A DNA stretch of 30,961 bases from Opitutales bacterium UBA2995. GTDB taxonomy: Bacteria; Verrucomicrobiota; Verrucomicrobiia; Opitutales; UBA2995. The stretch is taken from the NCBI GenBank assembly GCA_002346535.1, contig DDZZ01000075.1:12029-42989 (forward strand), read 5' to 3'. Of this stretch, positions 1 through 7,553 are shown piece after piece (within the stretch, counting starts at the first letter, position 1; every line of letters starts with the position of its first letter). The position numbers and the translations under genes are program-made. The notes under the pieces were generated by a model. The model had not been told where the DNA came from, searched no databases, and saw only the letters and a program-made list of their open reading frames with translations.

Positions 1-59
<59 letters not shown>

Positions 60-62
60 ATT

Positions 63-88
63 TTAACCTCCTGGTTTCAGGGGGTTAA
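63..88 (+). terminator. Hairpin after tRNA-Phe, likely terminator
   Basis: An 11-bp inverted repeat (63-73 with 78-88, one G-T wobble) encloses a GTTT loop four bases after the tRNA. The tail is T-rich (GTTGTTTGT) rather than a pure T-run, so it is a plausible but weak intrinsic terminator. It separates the tRNA from the prp operon. Confidence 0.55.
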
Positions 89-171
89 GTTGTTTGTCAA
101 GTGGGCGTTGTTTCCGATTAGAAATTCCTATTGCCGGTATTAAATTTTCGTAAGAACTTTAAACGAACCGA

Positions 172-1053
172 ATGAAGAGCTCAGGCCTAGATGCTGCGAT
201 TGAACAAGAGAAACCGCTTCAGTGTGTAGGCGCAATAAATGCATACCATGCTCGATTGGCCAAATCGTGTGGCTTCAAGGCGCTATATCTTTCCGGGGGT
301 GGAGTCGCTGCCGGTTCCTGTGGAATACCCGACCTGGGGATGACCACATTGGAGGATGTTGTGACTGACTTGCGCCGGATCACTTCTGTAACTGATTTAC
401 CTGTCCTCGTCGATATCGATACAGGGTGGGGTGGGGCTTTCAATATTGCTCGATCAATTCGCACCTTGGAACAAGCAGGGGCGGCGACAGTGCATATCGA
501 GGATCAAGTCCAGCAAAAACGCTGTGGTCACCGACCCAACAAATCCGTCGTTTCGCAGGTTGAGATGGCGGATAGAATAAAAGCTGCTGTTGATGCTCGG
601 AGAAGTGAAGATTTTGGAATCATGGCCCGGACGGATGCTCTTGTCAGTGAAGGGTTAGCTTCTGCAATCGATCGATTGTCATCATGCGTTGAAGCCGGGG
701 CAGATTTCGTGTTTCCTGAGGCGGTGAGCAATCTTGATCAATACCGGCAAATCTCTGACTCCATAAATGTGCCAGTATTGGCCAATATCACCGAGTTTGG
801 ATCAACTCCTCTTTTTACGACGGATCAACTGAAGGAAGCCGGGGTCAGTATTGCGCTTTATCCGCTGTCCGCATTTCGGTCTGCCAATAAGGCTGCCCTT
901 AATACTTTTCAGGCCATCCGAAAGGACGGTGGCCAAAAGAACGTGGTTGATACCATGCAAACCCGCGAGGAGCTCTATGAATTACTAGACTATCATGCAT
1001 ACGAGCGGAAACTCGATGAGCTCTTCGCCAACCCACCTGAATTAGATGAGTGA
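172..1053 (+). CDS. prpB: Methylisocitrate lyase PrpB
   Basis: PrpB cleaves 2-methylisocitrate to pyruvate and succinate, the last step of the methylcitrate cycle for propionyl-CoA, in the cytoplasm. The 293-residue protein has the usual length of the isocitrate lyase/PEP mutase superfamily. The metal-binding DIDTGWGG segment is at residues 81-88. The catalytic loop KRCGH is at 116-120, with nucleophile Cys118, and HIEDQ lies just before it. It is the first gene of a prpB-prpC-prpD operon: its end overlaps the prpC start by 8 bases. No convincing Shine-Dalgarno sequence precedes the ATG. KRCGH is typical of methylisocitrate and isocitrate lyases; the length and the neighbouring prpC and prpD favour PrpB over AceA. 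Confidence 0.95.
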   Translation: MKSSGLDAAIEQEKPLQCVGAINAYHARLAKSCGFKALYLSGGGVAAGSCGIPDLGMTTLEDVVTDLRRITSVTDLPVLVDIDTGWGGAFNIARSIRTLEQAGAATVHIEDQVQQKRCGHRPNKSVVSQVEMADRIKAAVDARRSEDFGIMARTDALVSEGLASAIDRLSSCVEAGADFVFPEAVSNLDQYRQISDSINVPVLANITEFGSTPLFTTDQLKEAGVSIALYPLSAFRSANKAALNTFQAIRKDGGQKNVVDTMQTREELYELLDYHAYERKLDELFANPPELDE

Positions 1054-2167
1054 ACCGATTACCAAACCTAAAAAATCAGTCGCCCTTTCCGGTATTCCTG
1101 CAGGAAGCACTTCTGTCTGTACCGTTGGTCAGACAGGTGATGACCTTCACTACCGCGGCTACAATTTAAAGGATTTTGCGGAGCGGGCCGAATTCGAGGA
1201 GGTAGCTCATTTGCTTATACATGGTTCATGGCCGAACCAAGAGGAATTGAACGCCTATAAGGCCAAGCTTCGTTCTTTGCGCTCCTTGCCGGCTGGTGTT
1301 AAAACTGTGCTCGAGGCCCTGCCTCAAACAGCTCACCCCATGGATGTTTTGCGAACCGGTTGTTCAGCGATGGGGTGTGAGTATCCGGAAAAGGAAGATC
1401 AACCTGCCATAGAAGCCCGCGAAATTATCGATAGATTACTGGCAACTTTTGGACCTATGCTGTCGCATTGGCGAGGATTGTCCACGGATGCCGAAGCCGA
1501 CTCAATAGGCGAGCACTTTCTGGAGTGCCTTCATGGTGAAAAGCCTTCCCAGGCATGGATTCGCGCTATGCACACAGCGTTTACCCTTTACGCCGAGCAT
1601 GAGTTCAATGCTTCCACATTCACCGCTCGCGTCATTACCGGAACGGGATCGGATGTTTATGCCGCTGTTTCCGGAGCAATCGGTGCGCTGCGTGGGCCCA
1701 AACACGGTGGAGCCAATGAGGTGAGTTTCGAGATTCAGAACCGATATGCCAGTGCGGATGAGGCGGAAGCGGACATCCGGGAACGGCTCGGCCGAAAGGA
1801 AATTGTTATCGGCTTTGGTCACCCGGTTTACACGCAGGTCGACCCTCGACATCAAATAATTAAAAGTATTGCTCGCGAGTTGTCTGAGGAAGTCGGGGAC
1901 ATGCTTTTATACGACGTTGCCGACCGCATCGAAACCTTGATGTGGGATGAAAAGCGTATGTTCCCAAATCTGGATTGGTTCTCTGCCGTAGCGTTTCAAA
2001 GGATGGGAATTGAAACGGCTCTCTTTACACCCCTCTTCGTTATGGCAAGGATAACTGGTTGGGGTGCCCACGTTCTCGAGCAGCGTGAGGATGGAAAGAT
2101 TATTCGGCCCAGCGCCAAGTACACAGGCCCTGAACCATTGGCGTGGACTCCTATTGATCTTCGATGA
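1046..2167 (+). CDS. prpC: 2-methylcitrate synthase PrpC
   Basis: PrpC condenses propionyl-CoA with oxaloacetate to 2-methylcitrate, the entry step of the pathway. The 373-residue protein belongs to the short citrate-synthase family. The expected catalytic triad is visible: His220 in GPKHGGANE, His259 in GFGHPVY and Asp310 in NLDWFSAV. The C-terminal GWGAHVLEQ and the Arg/Pro-rich IIRPSAKYTGPEP segment are typical of PrpC/GltA2-type enzymes. The ATG overlaps the end of prpB and the TGA overlaps the prpD ATG, so translation is probably coupled. Sequence alone cannot exclude dual citrate/2-methylcitrate synthase activity; the name rests on the operon. Confidence 0.93.
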   Translation: MSEPITKPKKSVALSGIPAGSTSVCTVGQTGDDLHYRGYNLKDFAERAEFEEVAHLLIHGSWPNQEELNAYKAKLRSLRSLPAGVKTVLEALPQTAHPMDVLRTGCSAMGCEYPEKEDQPAIEAREIIDRLLATFGPMLSHWRGLSTDAEADSIGEHFLECLHGEKPSQAWIRAMHTAFTLYAEHEFNASTFTARVITGTGSDVYAAVSGAIGALRGPKHGGANEVSFEIQNRYASADEAEADIRERLGRKEIVIGFGHPVYTQVDPRHQIIKSIARELSEEVGDMLLYDVADRIETLMWDEKRMFPNLDWFSAVAFQRMGIETALFTPLFVMARITGWGAHVLEQREDGKIIRPSAKYTGPEPLAWTPIDLR

Positions 2168-3600
2168 GCGGCTTCGATTTATTTGATGCCACTCGTCCGA
2201 ATTACGACCGTGTAATCCAGAGCATAGCCGATTTTGCGCTCGGTTATGATGTGGCGGTTTCCAATGAAGCCATGGCCACAGCCCGTCATTGCTGGATGGA
2301 TACAATTGGTTGTGGGTTGTACGCGCTTAATTTTCCTGCCTGCGTGAATTTGCTGGGCCCGGTTGTTCCGGGAGCTGAAATGGTCTGTGGTGCACGCGTT
2401 CCCGGCACGGGGTATGATCTCGATCCAGTCCGCGCAGCCTGGAACCTCGGCGCTATGGTGCGCTGGTTGGATTACAACGACACCTGGTTGGCGGCTGAGT
2501 GGGGGCACCCTTCGGACAGCCTGGGAGCCATTTTCAGCCTGGCTGATTACTTGGGACGAAGCGGGCAAAGCCAGCAAATGCGTGATGTCTTGATCGCAAT
2601 GATCAAGGCTCACGAAATTCAGGGAGTCATTGCTTTGGAAAACGGATTTAATCGAGTCGGACTCGATCACGTGATGTTGGTGCGAATTGCATCGGCGGCG
2701 GTTTGTGCTCAGATGCTCGGTTGTAGCCGTGACGAGGTTTGCGCTGCTATTTCCCATGCTTGGATCGACGGCAGCGCTCTTAGGACTTACCGTCATGCAC
2801 CGAATACGGGTAGTCGGAAATCATGGGCCGCTGGGGATGCTTCTGCACGTGGTTTATTCCTCGCATTGATGGCAAAGCGCGGAGAAATGGGCTATCCCTC
2901 TGCATTAACTGCGAATACCTGGGGATTTCACGATGTGCTGTTTCGGAAGAAGGAACTGAAATTCAATCAAGGATTCAGCACTTATGTGATGGAAAATATC
3001 CTTTTCAAAGTTTCTTTTCCAGCGGAGTTTCATGCTCAGACTGCGGTGGAGGCTGCTTTGCAGCTTCACCCTGAAGTAATAGACCGGCTCGATGCCATCG
3101 AACATATCCTGCTCAAGACTCAGGAATCCGCCGACCGGATCATCAACAAAACTGGGCCGCTGGATAATCCGGCGGATAGAGATCACTGCCTTCAATATAT
3201 GGTTGCCATTCCTCTCATTTTTGGGCGACTGACTGCGGAAGATTATGAGGACGAGATTGCCATGGATCCGCGGGTCGATGATTTACGCGAAAAAATGGAG
3301 GTGGTCGAAGATGAGAGGTTTACGCACGAGTACTTAGCCCCTGACAAACGTGCTATCGGAAATTCTGTTCAAGTAATTTTTAAGGATGGTTCATCGACGG
3401 AGGAAGTCAGCATTGACTATCCGGTTGGACACCGGCGGCGACGCGACGAAGGCATCCCCTTGTTGCTTGAAAAATTCGAACGATACCTTCGTGGAGCCAT
3501 CAATGAGTCCAATGCCGATCGCATTCTAGAAATTTGCGGTGACCAATCGACCTTCCAATCTACATCTGTAGACGCGATGATGGAACTGCTCGTCAAATAA
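2164..3600 (+). CDS. prpD: 2-methylcitrate dehydratase PrpD
   Basis: PrpD dehydrates 2-methylcitrate to 2-methyl-cis-aconitate. The 478-residue protein is a full-length MmgE/PrpD family member. Family-like segments include DTIGCGLYAL (about 47-56), NDTWLAAEWGHPSD (about 104-117), AHEIQG (about 149-154), GLDHV and KVSFPAEFHAQTAVEA (about 282-297), the last being the usual substrate-region signature. It is an iron-sulfur-independent enzyme and no acnD/prpF pair is present. It starts in an ATGA overlap with prpC. The hydration step to methylisocitrate must come from an aconitase elsewhere. No PrpR-type regulator adjoins the operon. Confidence 0.93.
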   Translation: MSGFDLFDATRPNYDRVIQSIADFALGYDVAVSNEAMATARHCWMDTIGCGLYALNFPACVNLLGPVVPGAEMVCGARVPGTGYDLDPVRAAWNLGAMVRWLDYNDTWLAAEWGHPSDSLGAIFSLADYLGRSGQSQQMRDVLIAMIKAHEIQGVIALENGFNRVGLDHVMLVRIASAAVCAQMLGCSRDEVCAAISHAWIDGSALRTYRHAPNTGSRKSWAAGDASARGLFLALMAKRGEMGYPSALTANTWGFHDVLFRKKELKFNQGFSTYVMENILFKVSFPAEFHAQTAVEAALQLHPEVIDRLDAIEHILLKTQESADRIINKTGPLDNPADRDHCLQYMVAIPLIFGRLTAEDYEDEIAMDPRVDDLREKMEVVEDERFTHEYLAPDKRAIGNSVQVIFKDGSSTEEVSIDYPVGHRRRRDEGIPLLLEKFERYLRGAINESNADRILEICGDQSTFQSTSVDAMMELLVK

Positions 3601-3628
3601 TTAAGGCGAACAATTAAAATGGTCGTAA

Positions 3629-4788
3629 CTATTGTTCGGCGTCTATTCGAATTGTTGCTCAACCGAGCACGCTTTTACCCTACCCCTATATTTAGGGGAG
3701 CTCGTAATCGCTTGGTTAACGAGGTGTCGTCATTCGAACAGGGCTTCCCTGGTTTGTATAATTCGCGGTACCTCGTTTGGAATCAGGCGTACCAACCGGA
3801 ACAAGGTTCAAGTAATCGTTTTAGTTCTGGGATCCTATCCAGTGAATCAGAATGGGTTGATTCACCATTGCTGATTCCGGTCGCTCCAGGCCAACGCGTG
3901 CCTCCTGAACAGTGAGGGAGACACGGCCCAAACCCGCCCGGTTAGAACCTGCCAGATAGCGAAGTTCCATTTAGCCTGAAGTCATTGGAGATAGCAGCAA
4001 CTGAATTTGGTAGAATCAAGGTAATGAGATCTTCATCCTGAATAGGAGTCGGATCAATCCCCGAGGGACTGGATAGCACTACTTTAGGATTAGATGAAAT
4101 CACTAGCTGAGCCGGAGTTAGGATTGTGCTGACGTAAATGTCGGACCACCGTCAACGGGCCTGGAAGCTACCACCGCTACCGCAACATTCAGACCATCGA
4201 GTAGTCTTCCTGCATCGCCCGCTTCCAGAAATTCTCCACCTGTTTCATCTGCAATACATTTAATCTGCTGTGCTTGGTTGCGTCCAAATCAAAAGCGATG
4301 ACATGGGCCGTAAAATTTATGTTCTCGGACTCCAGTTTCCGGGCCGCGTCGCAGGGGTCGGCAGCACATGTTTCCAGGCCGTCGGTTACGAGAATGAGCG
4401 AGGATGCGCCGGTGGGTTGGTTCAGTGCATCCGCGGCAAAAAACAATGACTTGGTCAGTGGTGTTTTACCGTTTGCTCGTATGCTGTTTACGAGGTTCAT
4501 TAAAGCACCTCGGTTCACGGGGCCAGGAGGAACCATGAGTTCAATATCGTCGCAATGTGCTTTGCGTCGATGGCCGTAGACTAACAAACCAAGGTCCAGA
4601 TTGTCGGGAAGACTTGAAACGAGGTCAGCGATCAACCTCTTGGGGTATTTGCATCTTTAGCTTCCCCTTGCGGTATCCAGACATGCTGTTGGATGCGTCC
4701 AGTGCATTTAGCGTAAATCCGCAAACGATTATGAGGCTGAGAAATAATCCGATTTTAAAAAGGATGCGCGCAAAACTGACTGATTCAT
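3629..4788 (-). pseudogene. Decayed secreted VWA-domain protein gene
   Basis: Conceptual translation on the minus strand recovers one protein in pieces spread over all three frames. A signal-peptide-like stretch KIGLFLSLIIVCGFTLNA is followed by LDASNSMSG, the MIDAS DxSxS motif, near 4690-4700. A frame change at about 4640 leads into an open stretch (4635-4256) with IADLVSSLP, GLLVYGHR, KTPLTKSL and LVTDGLETC. A further change near 4255 gives CIADETGGEFLEAG, ending at a TAA at 4118-4120. Beyond it are recognisable C-terminal pieces: LERPESAMVNQPILIHWIG, DYLNLVPVGTP, PSDYEL and ATIRIDAE, interrupted by stops and shifts. The order matches VWA proteins whose C-terminal half carries a GPdNpxDYI-like segment. 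The best start codon (4788) is out of frame with the signal peptide, at a T5A4 run. At least five lesions make it non-functional. Confidence 0.85.
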
Positions 4789-4867
4789 GGAAGAAGATTT
4801 AATCACCCCCATTCGGGACTAAATAAAAAGTCTAGAGTCTTTTGGTTGATCAAGATAAGCCTCAAAT

Positions 4868-6241
4868 ATGAAATCGAATATTGTCCTCTGGTTTTTTCTT
4901 AGTCTCCTTTGTTTATCCGTTACGGTTCATGCGGAGCGTCCCCATTTTATAATCATGCTTGCCGATGACTTGGGTTGGGGCGACGTCAGTTATCATGACA
5001 GTGTTTTTAATACTCCTCACATTGATTCCATAGCCGAACGCGGTGTTCAGCTGGATCAGTTTTATGTGCAGCCCGTATGTTCTCCGACGCGTGCGGCCTT
5101 CATGACCGGCCGATACCCGATGCGGTATGGAATGCAATGCGGTGTGGTACGTCCATGGGCCAGCCACGGACTTCCCCTGGACGAACAAACGCTGGCTGAA
5201 GGGCTCAGAGGTGCTGGCTATACAACTGCTGTTGTGGGGAAGTGGCACTTGGGACACCACGATTCAGCTTACTTTCCGACCAATCGTGGCTTTGATCAAT
5301 TTTATGGTCACTACAACGGCGCGATCGACTATTTCACACATCACCGGGATGGTGGCCATGATTGGCATAGCGATGATGTTCCTCATTATGAAGAGGGGTA
5401 CAGCACGGATTTGATGGGGCAAAAGGCTGCACGCATCATTAAGAACCAGAATCCGTATAAGCCTCTGTTTCTTTATGTCTCCTTCAACGCTGTCCATTCG
5501 CCCTTTCACTATAAAGAAGAAGATGCGGAACGGAATTCGCATATTAAGAATGATCGTCAGCGCATCTTTGCGGCGATGATAAGCAGCATGGATGACGCTG
5601 TTGGACAAATCATAGCGGCTGCCGACAAGCATTTGCCCAAGGATAATACCATGCTAATGTTTTTCTCAGATAACGGGAATCTGACTGTAGGATCGAGCGG
5701 CGGTCTGCGAGGAAACAAGTCCACCATATATGAAGGCGGTATCCGATCGACTGCCGTGATTGCCTGGGAGGGAGTGTTGGAGGCGGATGGCATGGTAAAG
5801 GCACCCATGCATATTGTTGACCTTTATCCCACTTTTTTGGGGCTGGCTGGTGCTGAAGTAGGTCAAAAGAAACCGCTGGATGGGCTGGATGTGTGGCCTA
5901 CTATTGCAAAGGGTAAGGATTCACCTCACGATTTCATTCTTTTCAACGTGACCCCTTTTCACGGGGCTATTCGTGCAGGTAACTGGAAACTAGTGCACAA
6001 TGGAGCTGCCAATGCCAATGTTACCACGTCTGTCGGTCCGGAGACTTGGGAGTTATTCGACATTGGGAAAGATCCTAACGAACAGAATAATCTAAAAGAT
6101 CAGCGCCCCAGAATATTCAGGAGACTAAAAAGCCAGTTGGATAGGCTTGAGGTGGAAGCCGTTTCACCGAACATACCGCCCAACAGCTATCCCAAGGATT
6201 TCAAAATACCCAAAATATGGGGCTACGCAGATTCTGAGTAG
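4868..6241 (+). CDS. Secreted arylsulfatase, arylsulfatase B-like (S1)
   Basis: This sulfatase probably removes sulfate esters from sulfated polysaccharides outside the cytoplasm. The 457-residue protein begins with a signal peptide ending near AHA (about residue 22). Metal ligands DD are at 33-34 in LADDLGWGD. The CSPTRAAFMTGR signature is at 71-82, and Cys71 would be converted to formylglycine by an unlinked maturase. GKWHLGHH (124-131), SDNGN (267-271) and a lysine in LRGNKSTIYEGG (280-291) complete a canonical active site. The run GLPLDEQTLAEGLRGAGYTT is close in style to arylsulfatase B/N-acetylgalactosamine 4-sulfatases, but the substrate is unknown. It converges with the DUF1080 gene 19 bases away. 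All key residues are present and the gene looks intact. Confidence 0.92.
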   Translation: MKSNIVLWFFLSLLCLSVTVHAERPHFIIMLADDLGWGDVSYHDSVFNTPHIDSIAERGVQLDQFYVQPVCSPTRAAFMTGRYPMRYGMQCGVVRPWASHGLPLDEQTLAEGLRGAGYTTAVVGKWHLGHHDSAYFPTNRGFDQFYGHYNGAIDYFTHHRDGGHDWHSDDVPHYEEGYSTDLMGQKAARIIKNQNPYKPLFLYVSFNAVHSPFHYKEEDAERNSHIKNDRQRIFAAMISSMDDAVGQIIAAADKHLPKDNTMLMFFSDNGNLTVGSSGGLRGNKSTIYEGGIRSTAVIAWEGVLEADGMVKAPMHIVDLYPTFLGLAGAEVGQKKPLDGLDVWPTIAKGKDSPHDFILFNVTPFHGAIRAGNWKLVHNGAANANVTTSVGPETWELFDIGKDPNEQNNLKDQRPRIFRRLKSQLDRLEVEAVSPNIPPNSYPKDFKIPKIWGYADSE

Positions 6242-6260
6242 TGCCTTCGGCCTAATCGAC

Positions 6261-6983
6261 TTAGAGTTTTGTAAGTTTGATATTTTTCCAGCTTACTTTC
6301 TTGCCGATCTTTTCCTTGTTGTTGCCTATCCCGTGCAGTTGAAGGGCTATGTAGCCGGTTGAAGTGAGATCGTCCTGAACATCGGCAATGGCAACTCCGT
6401 TTAACCAAGTTTGCATGCGATCACCCTTGGCTACGATGCGAAAGTGATTCCATTCGTACGGCTTAAAGGTACCCTCCGGGGCTGTAGCTTCATTCGGATT
6501 GTGGAGAAATCCCCGGGCGCCTTCTTCGTAGAGCGTACCTGTCCAGTTTCGGTCTGTCGGATCGATTTCAACCTGATATCCCCAGAAACGGCCCTTTCCC
6601 CAAACTCTCTCTCGCACATCCCTGCTGCCGTCCGTTTTAAATCGGCCTCCCCAACGAATGGTGGTTGTTTCTTCCGCATAGGTATTGCTGCGAATTTGTA
6701 TGCCTGAATTTAGCAAGGGATGGATTTTGAACTCAACTTCCAGTTCGAAGTCGGGATACATTTTTTCCGTGGCTAGAAAGCTGTTAGGCAATCCAGGTGC
6801 CGATTCTCCGACGATCGTCCCGTCTTCGACGAAAAATTTGCCGCCTCCAAAGTTTTGCCAGCCTGCCAGATCGGTGCCGTTGAACAAGTTTATTGGCCCT
6901 TCATCTAATTCCTGAATGGGTGAGCAGGCGGTGAGGCCAAGAACCAAAAGAAAAGAAACTGTGGTCTGTAAATTAACGATCAC
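6261..6983 (-). CDS. DUF1080 (3-keto-disaccharide hydrolase-like) lipoprotein
   Basis: The family has a LamG/concanavalin-like fold and is common in secreted proteins of Verrucomicrobia, Planctomycetes and Bacteroidetes; some members act on 3-keto-glycosides. Visible family segments are INLFNGTDLAGWQNFGG, VEDGTIVGE, FLATEKMYPDFELEVEFKI, NSGIQIRS, GYQVEIDP, EWNHFRIVAKGD, TWLNGVAIAD and GYIALQLHG. A lipobox LTAC (Cys20 from the GTG start at 6983) follows a hydrophobic stretch, so it is probably an outer-membrane or periplasmic lipoprotein. The start is uncertain: TTG at 6989 would add an Arg to the n-region, and TTG at 7046 gives a longer, less signal-like N-terminus. It faces the arylsulfatase, suggesting a shared polysaccharide-degradation role (inference). 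Confidence 0.88.
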   Translation of the reverse strand: MIVNLQTTVSFLLVLGLTACSPIQELDEGPINLFNGTDLAGWQNFGGGKFFVEDGTIVGESAPGLPNSFLATEKMYPDFELEVEFKIHPLLNSGIQIRSNTYAEETTTIRWGGRFKTDGSRDVRERVWGKGRFWGYQVEIDPTDRNWTGTLYEEGARGFLHNPNEATAPEGTFKPYEWNHFRIVAKGDRMQTWLNGVAIADVQDDLTSTGYIALQLHGIGNNKEKIGKKVSWKNIKLTKL

Positions 6984-7058
6984 TCTCAATTTTGGGTTTG
7001 ATGTGAAAGGGGCATGGCAACCGGAACTCGATTTCGAGGCAAGCAAAAGGCGTACAAC

Positions 7059-7086
7059 AAGAAGCCAACCGATCGGCTGGCTTCTT
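7059..7086 (-). terminator. GC-rich hairpin downstream of the small gene
   Basis: A 12-bp inverted repeat (7059-7070 with 7075-7086, one wobble or mismatch) encloses a GATC loop. On the minus strand the stem ends TTCTT followed by GTTGT, a moderate T-tract. It lies between the small gene at 7108-7356 and the DUF1080 gene, so it probably ends transcription of the former and makes the latter a separate unit. Confidence 0.6.
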
Positions 7087-7107
7087 GCAAATTCTAAATA
7101 TCAAAGA

Positions 7108-7356
7108 TTAGTCGAAATTTATCGTTACTGTCTTCTTGGCGGGTTCTATTCTCTGGCGAATTGCCTGCATTCCGTCAAAAAGGCTTTGCAGGTGCCTCCG
7201 CAAGTCCGCTTTTGGTGAACTCGAGAAAAGAAATGGATCAGCTACAATGAATTTTCGTGGATCGACCTCAAGAGCCAGCAGCTCTTTGATGGTCTGAAAT
7301 GTTTCGATAAATTCTTCTTTAGGCAGAGATATTGCGATGGATTCAATAGTGTTCAT
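7108..7356 (-). CDS. Small hypothetical protein, 82 aa
   Basis: I do not recognise this gene. The 82-residue product starts with MNTIESIAISLPKEEFIETF and has predicted helices, a central VADPFLFSSSP stretch and a basic C-terminal half (RRHLQSLFDGMQAIRQRI, then KKTVTINF). It has no signal peptide, membrane segment or cysteine. Support for coding comes from the ATG start, balanced composition and a stem-loop terminator 22 bases past its stop. It is divergent from proS. No function can be assigned. Confidence 0.5.
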   Translation of the reverse strand: MNTIESIAISLPKEEFIETFQTIKELLALEVDPRKFIVADPFLFSSSPKADLRRHLQSLFDGMQAIRQRIEPAKKTVTINFD

Positions 7357-7553
7357 CAGGTTGGGGATTGAGAGGATAAAAGATTACTGCTTTTTCTCTA
7401 TTTTGCAAAAAGGAACTTCAGGAGTTGGGATTTTCAAGCTGCGCTGATTCTATTTGGTTTGTGCAAGTAGTGTTCCTTACAATCCTTTTCTTGCAGTCGG
7501 AGTCGATAGCGGTTCACTGGGGCCTTCATCCTTTTAAACTTTTTTGGCAGTTC

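Noticed and set aside
94..123. TTGTCA ... ATTAGA as a sigma70 promoter for prpBCD
   Set aside because: Spacing is right at 17 bases but the -10 match is poor, so it is not reported as a feature.
2179..2796. 205-codon open frame antisense to prpD
   Set aside because: It lies wholly inside an intact conserved gene, shows no recognisable domain and is the expected shadow of prpD codon use.
3619..3915. Plus-strand open frame after prpD
   Set aside because: The minus strand here reads as the C-terminal part of the decayed VWA gene, which explains the region better.
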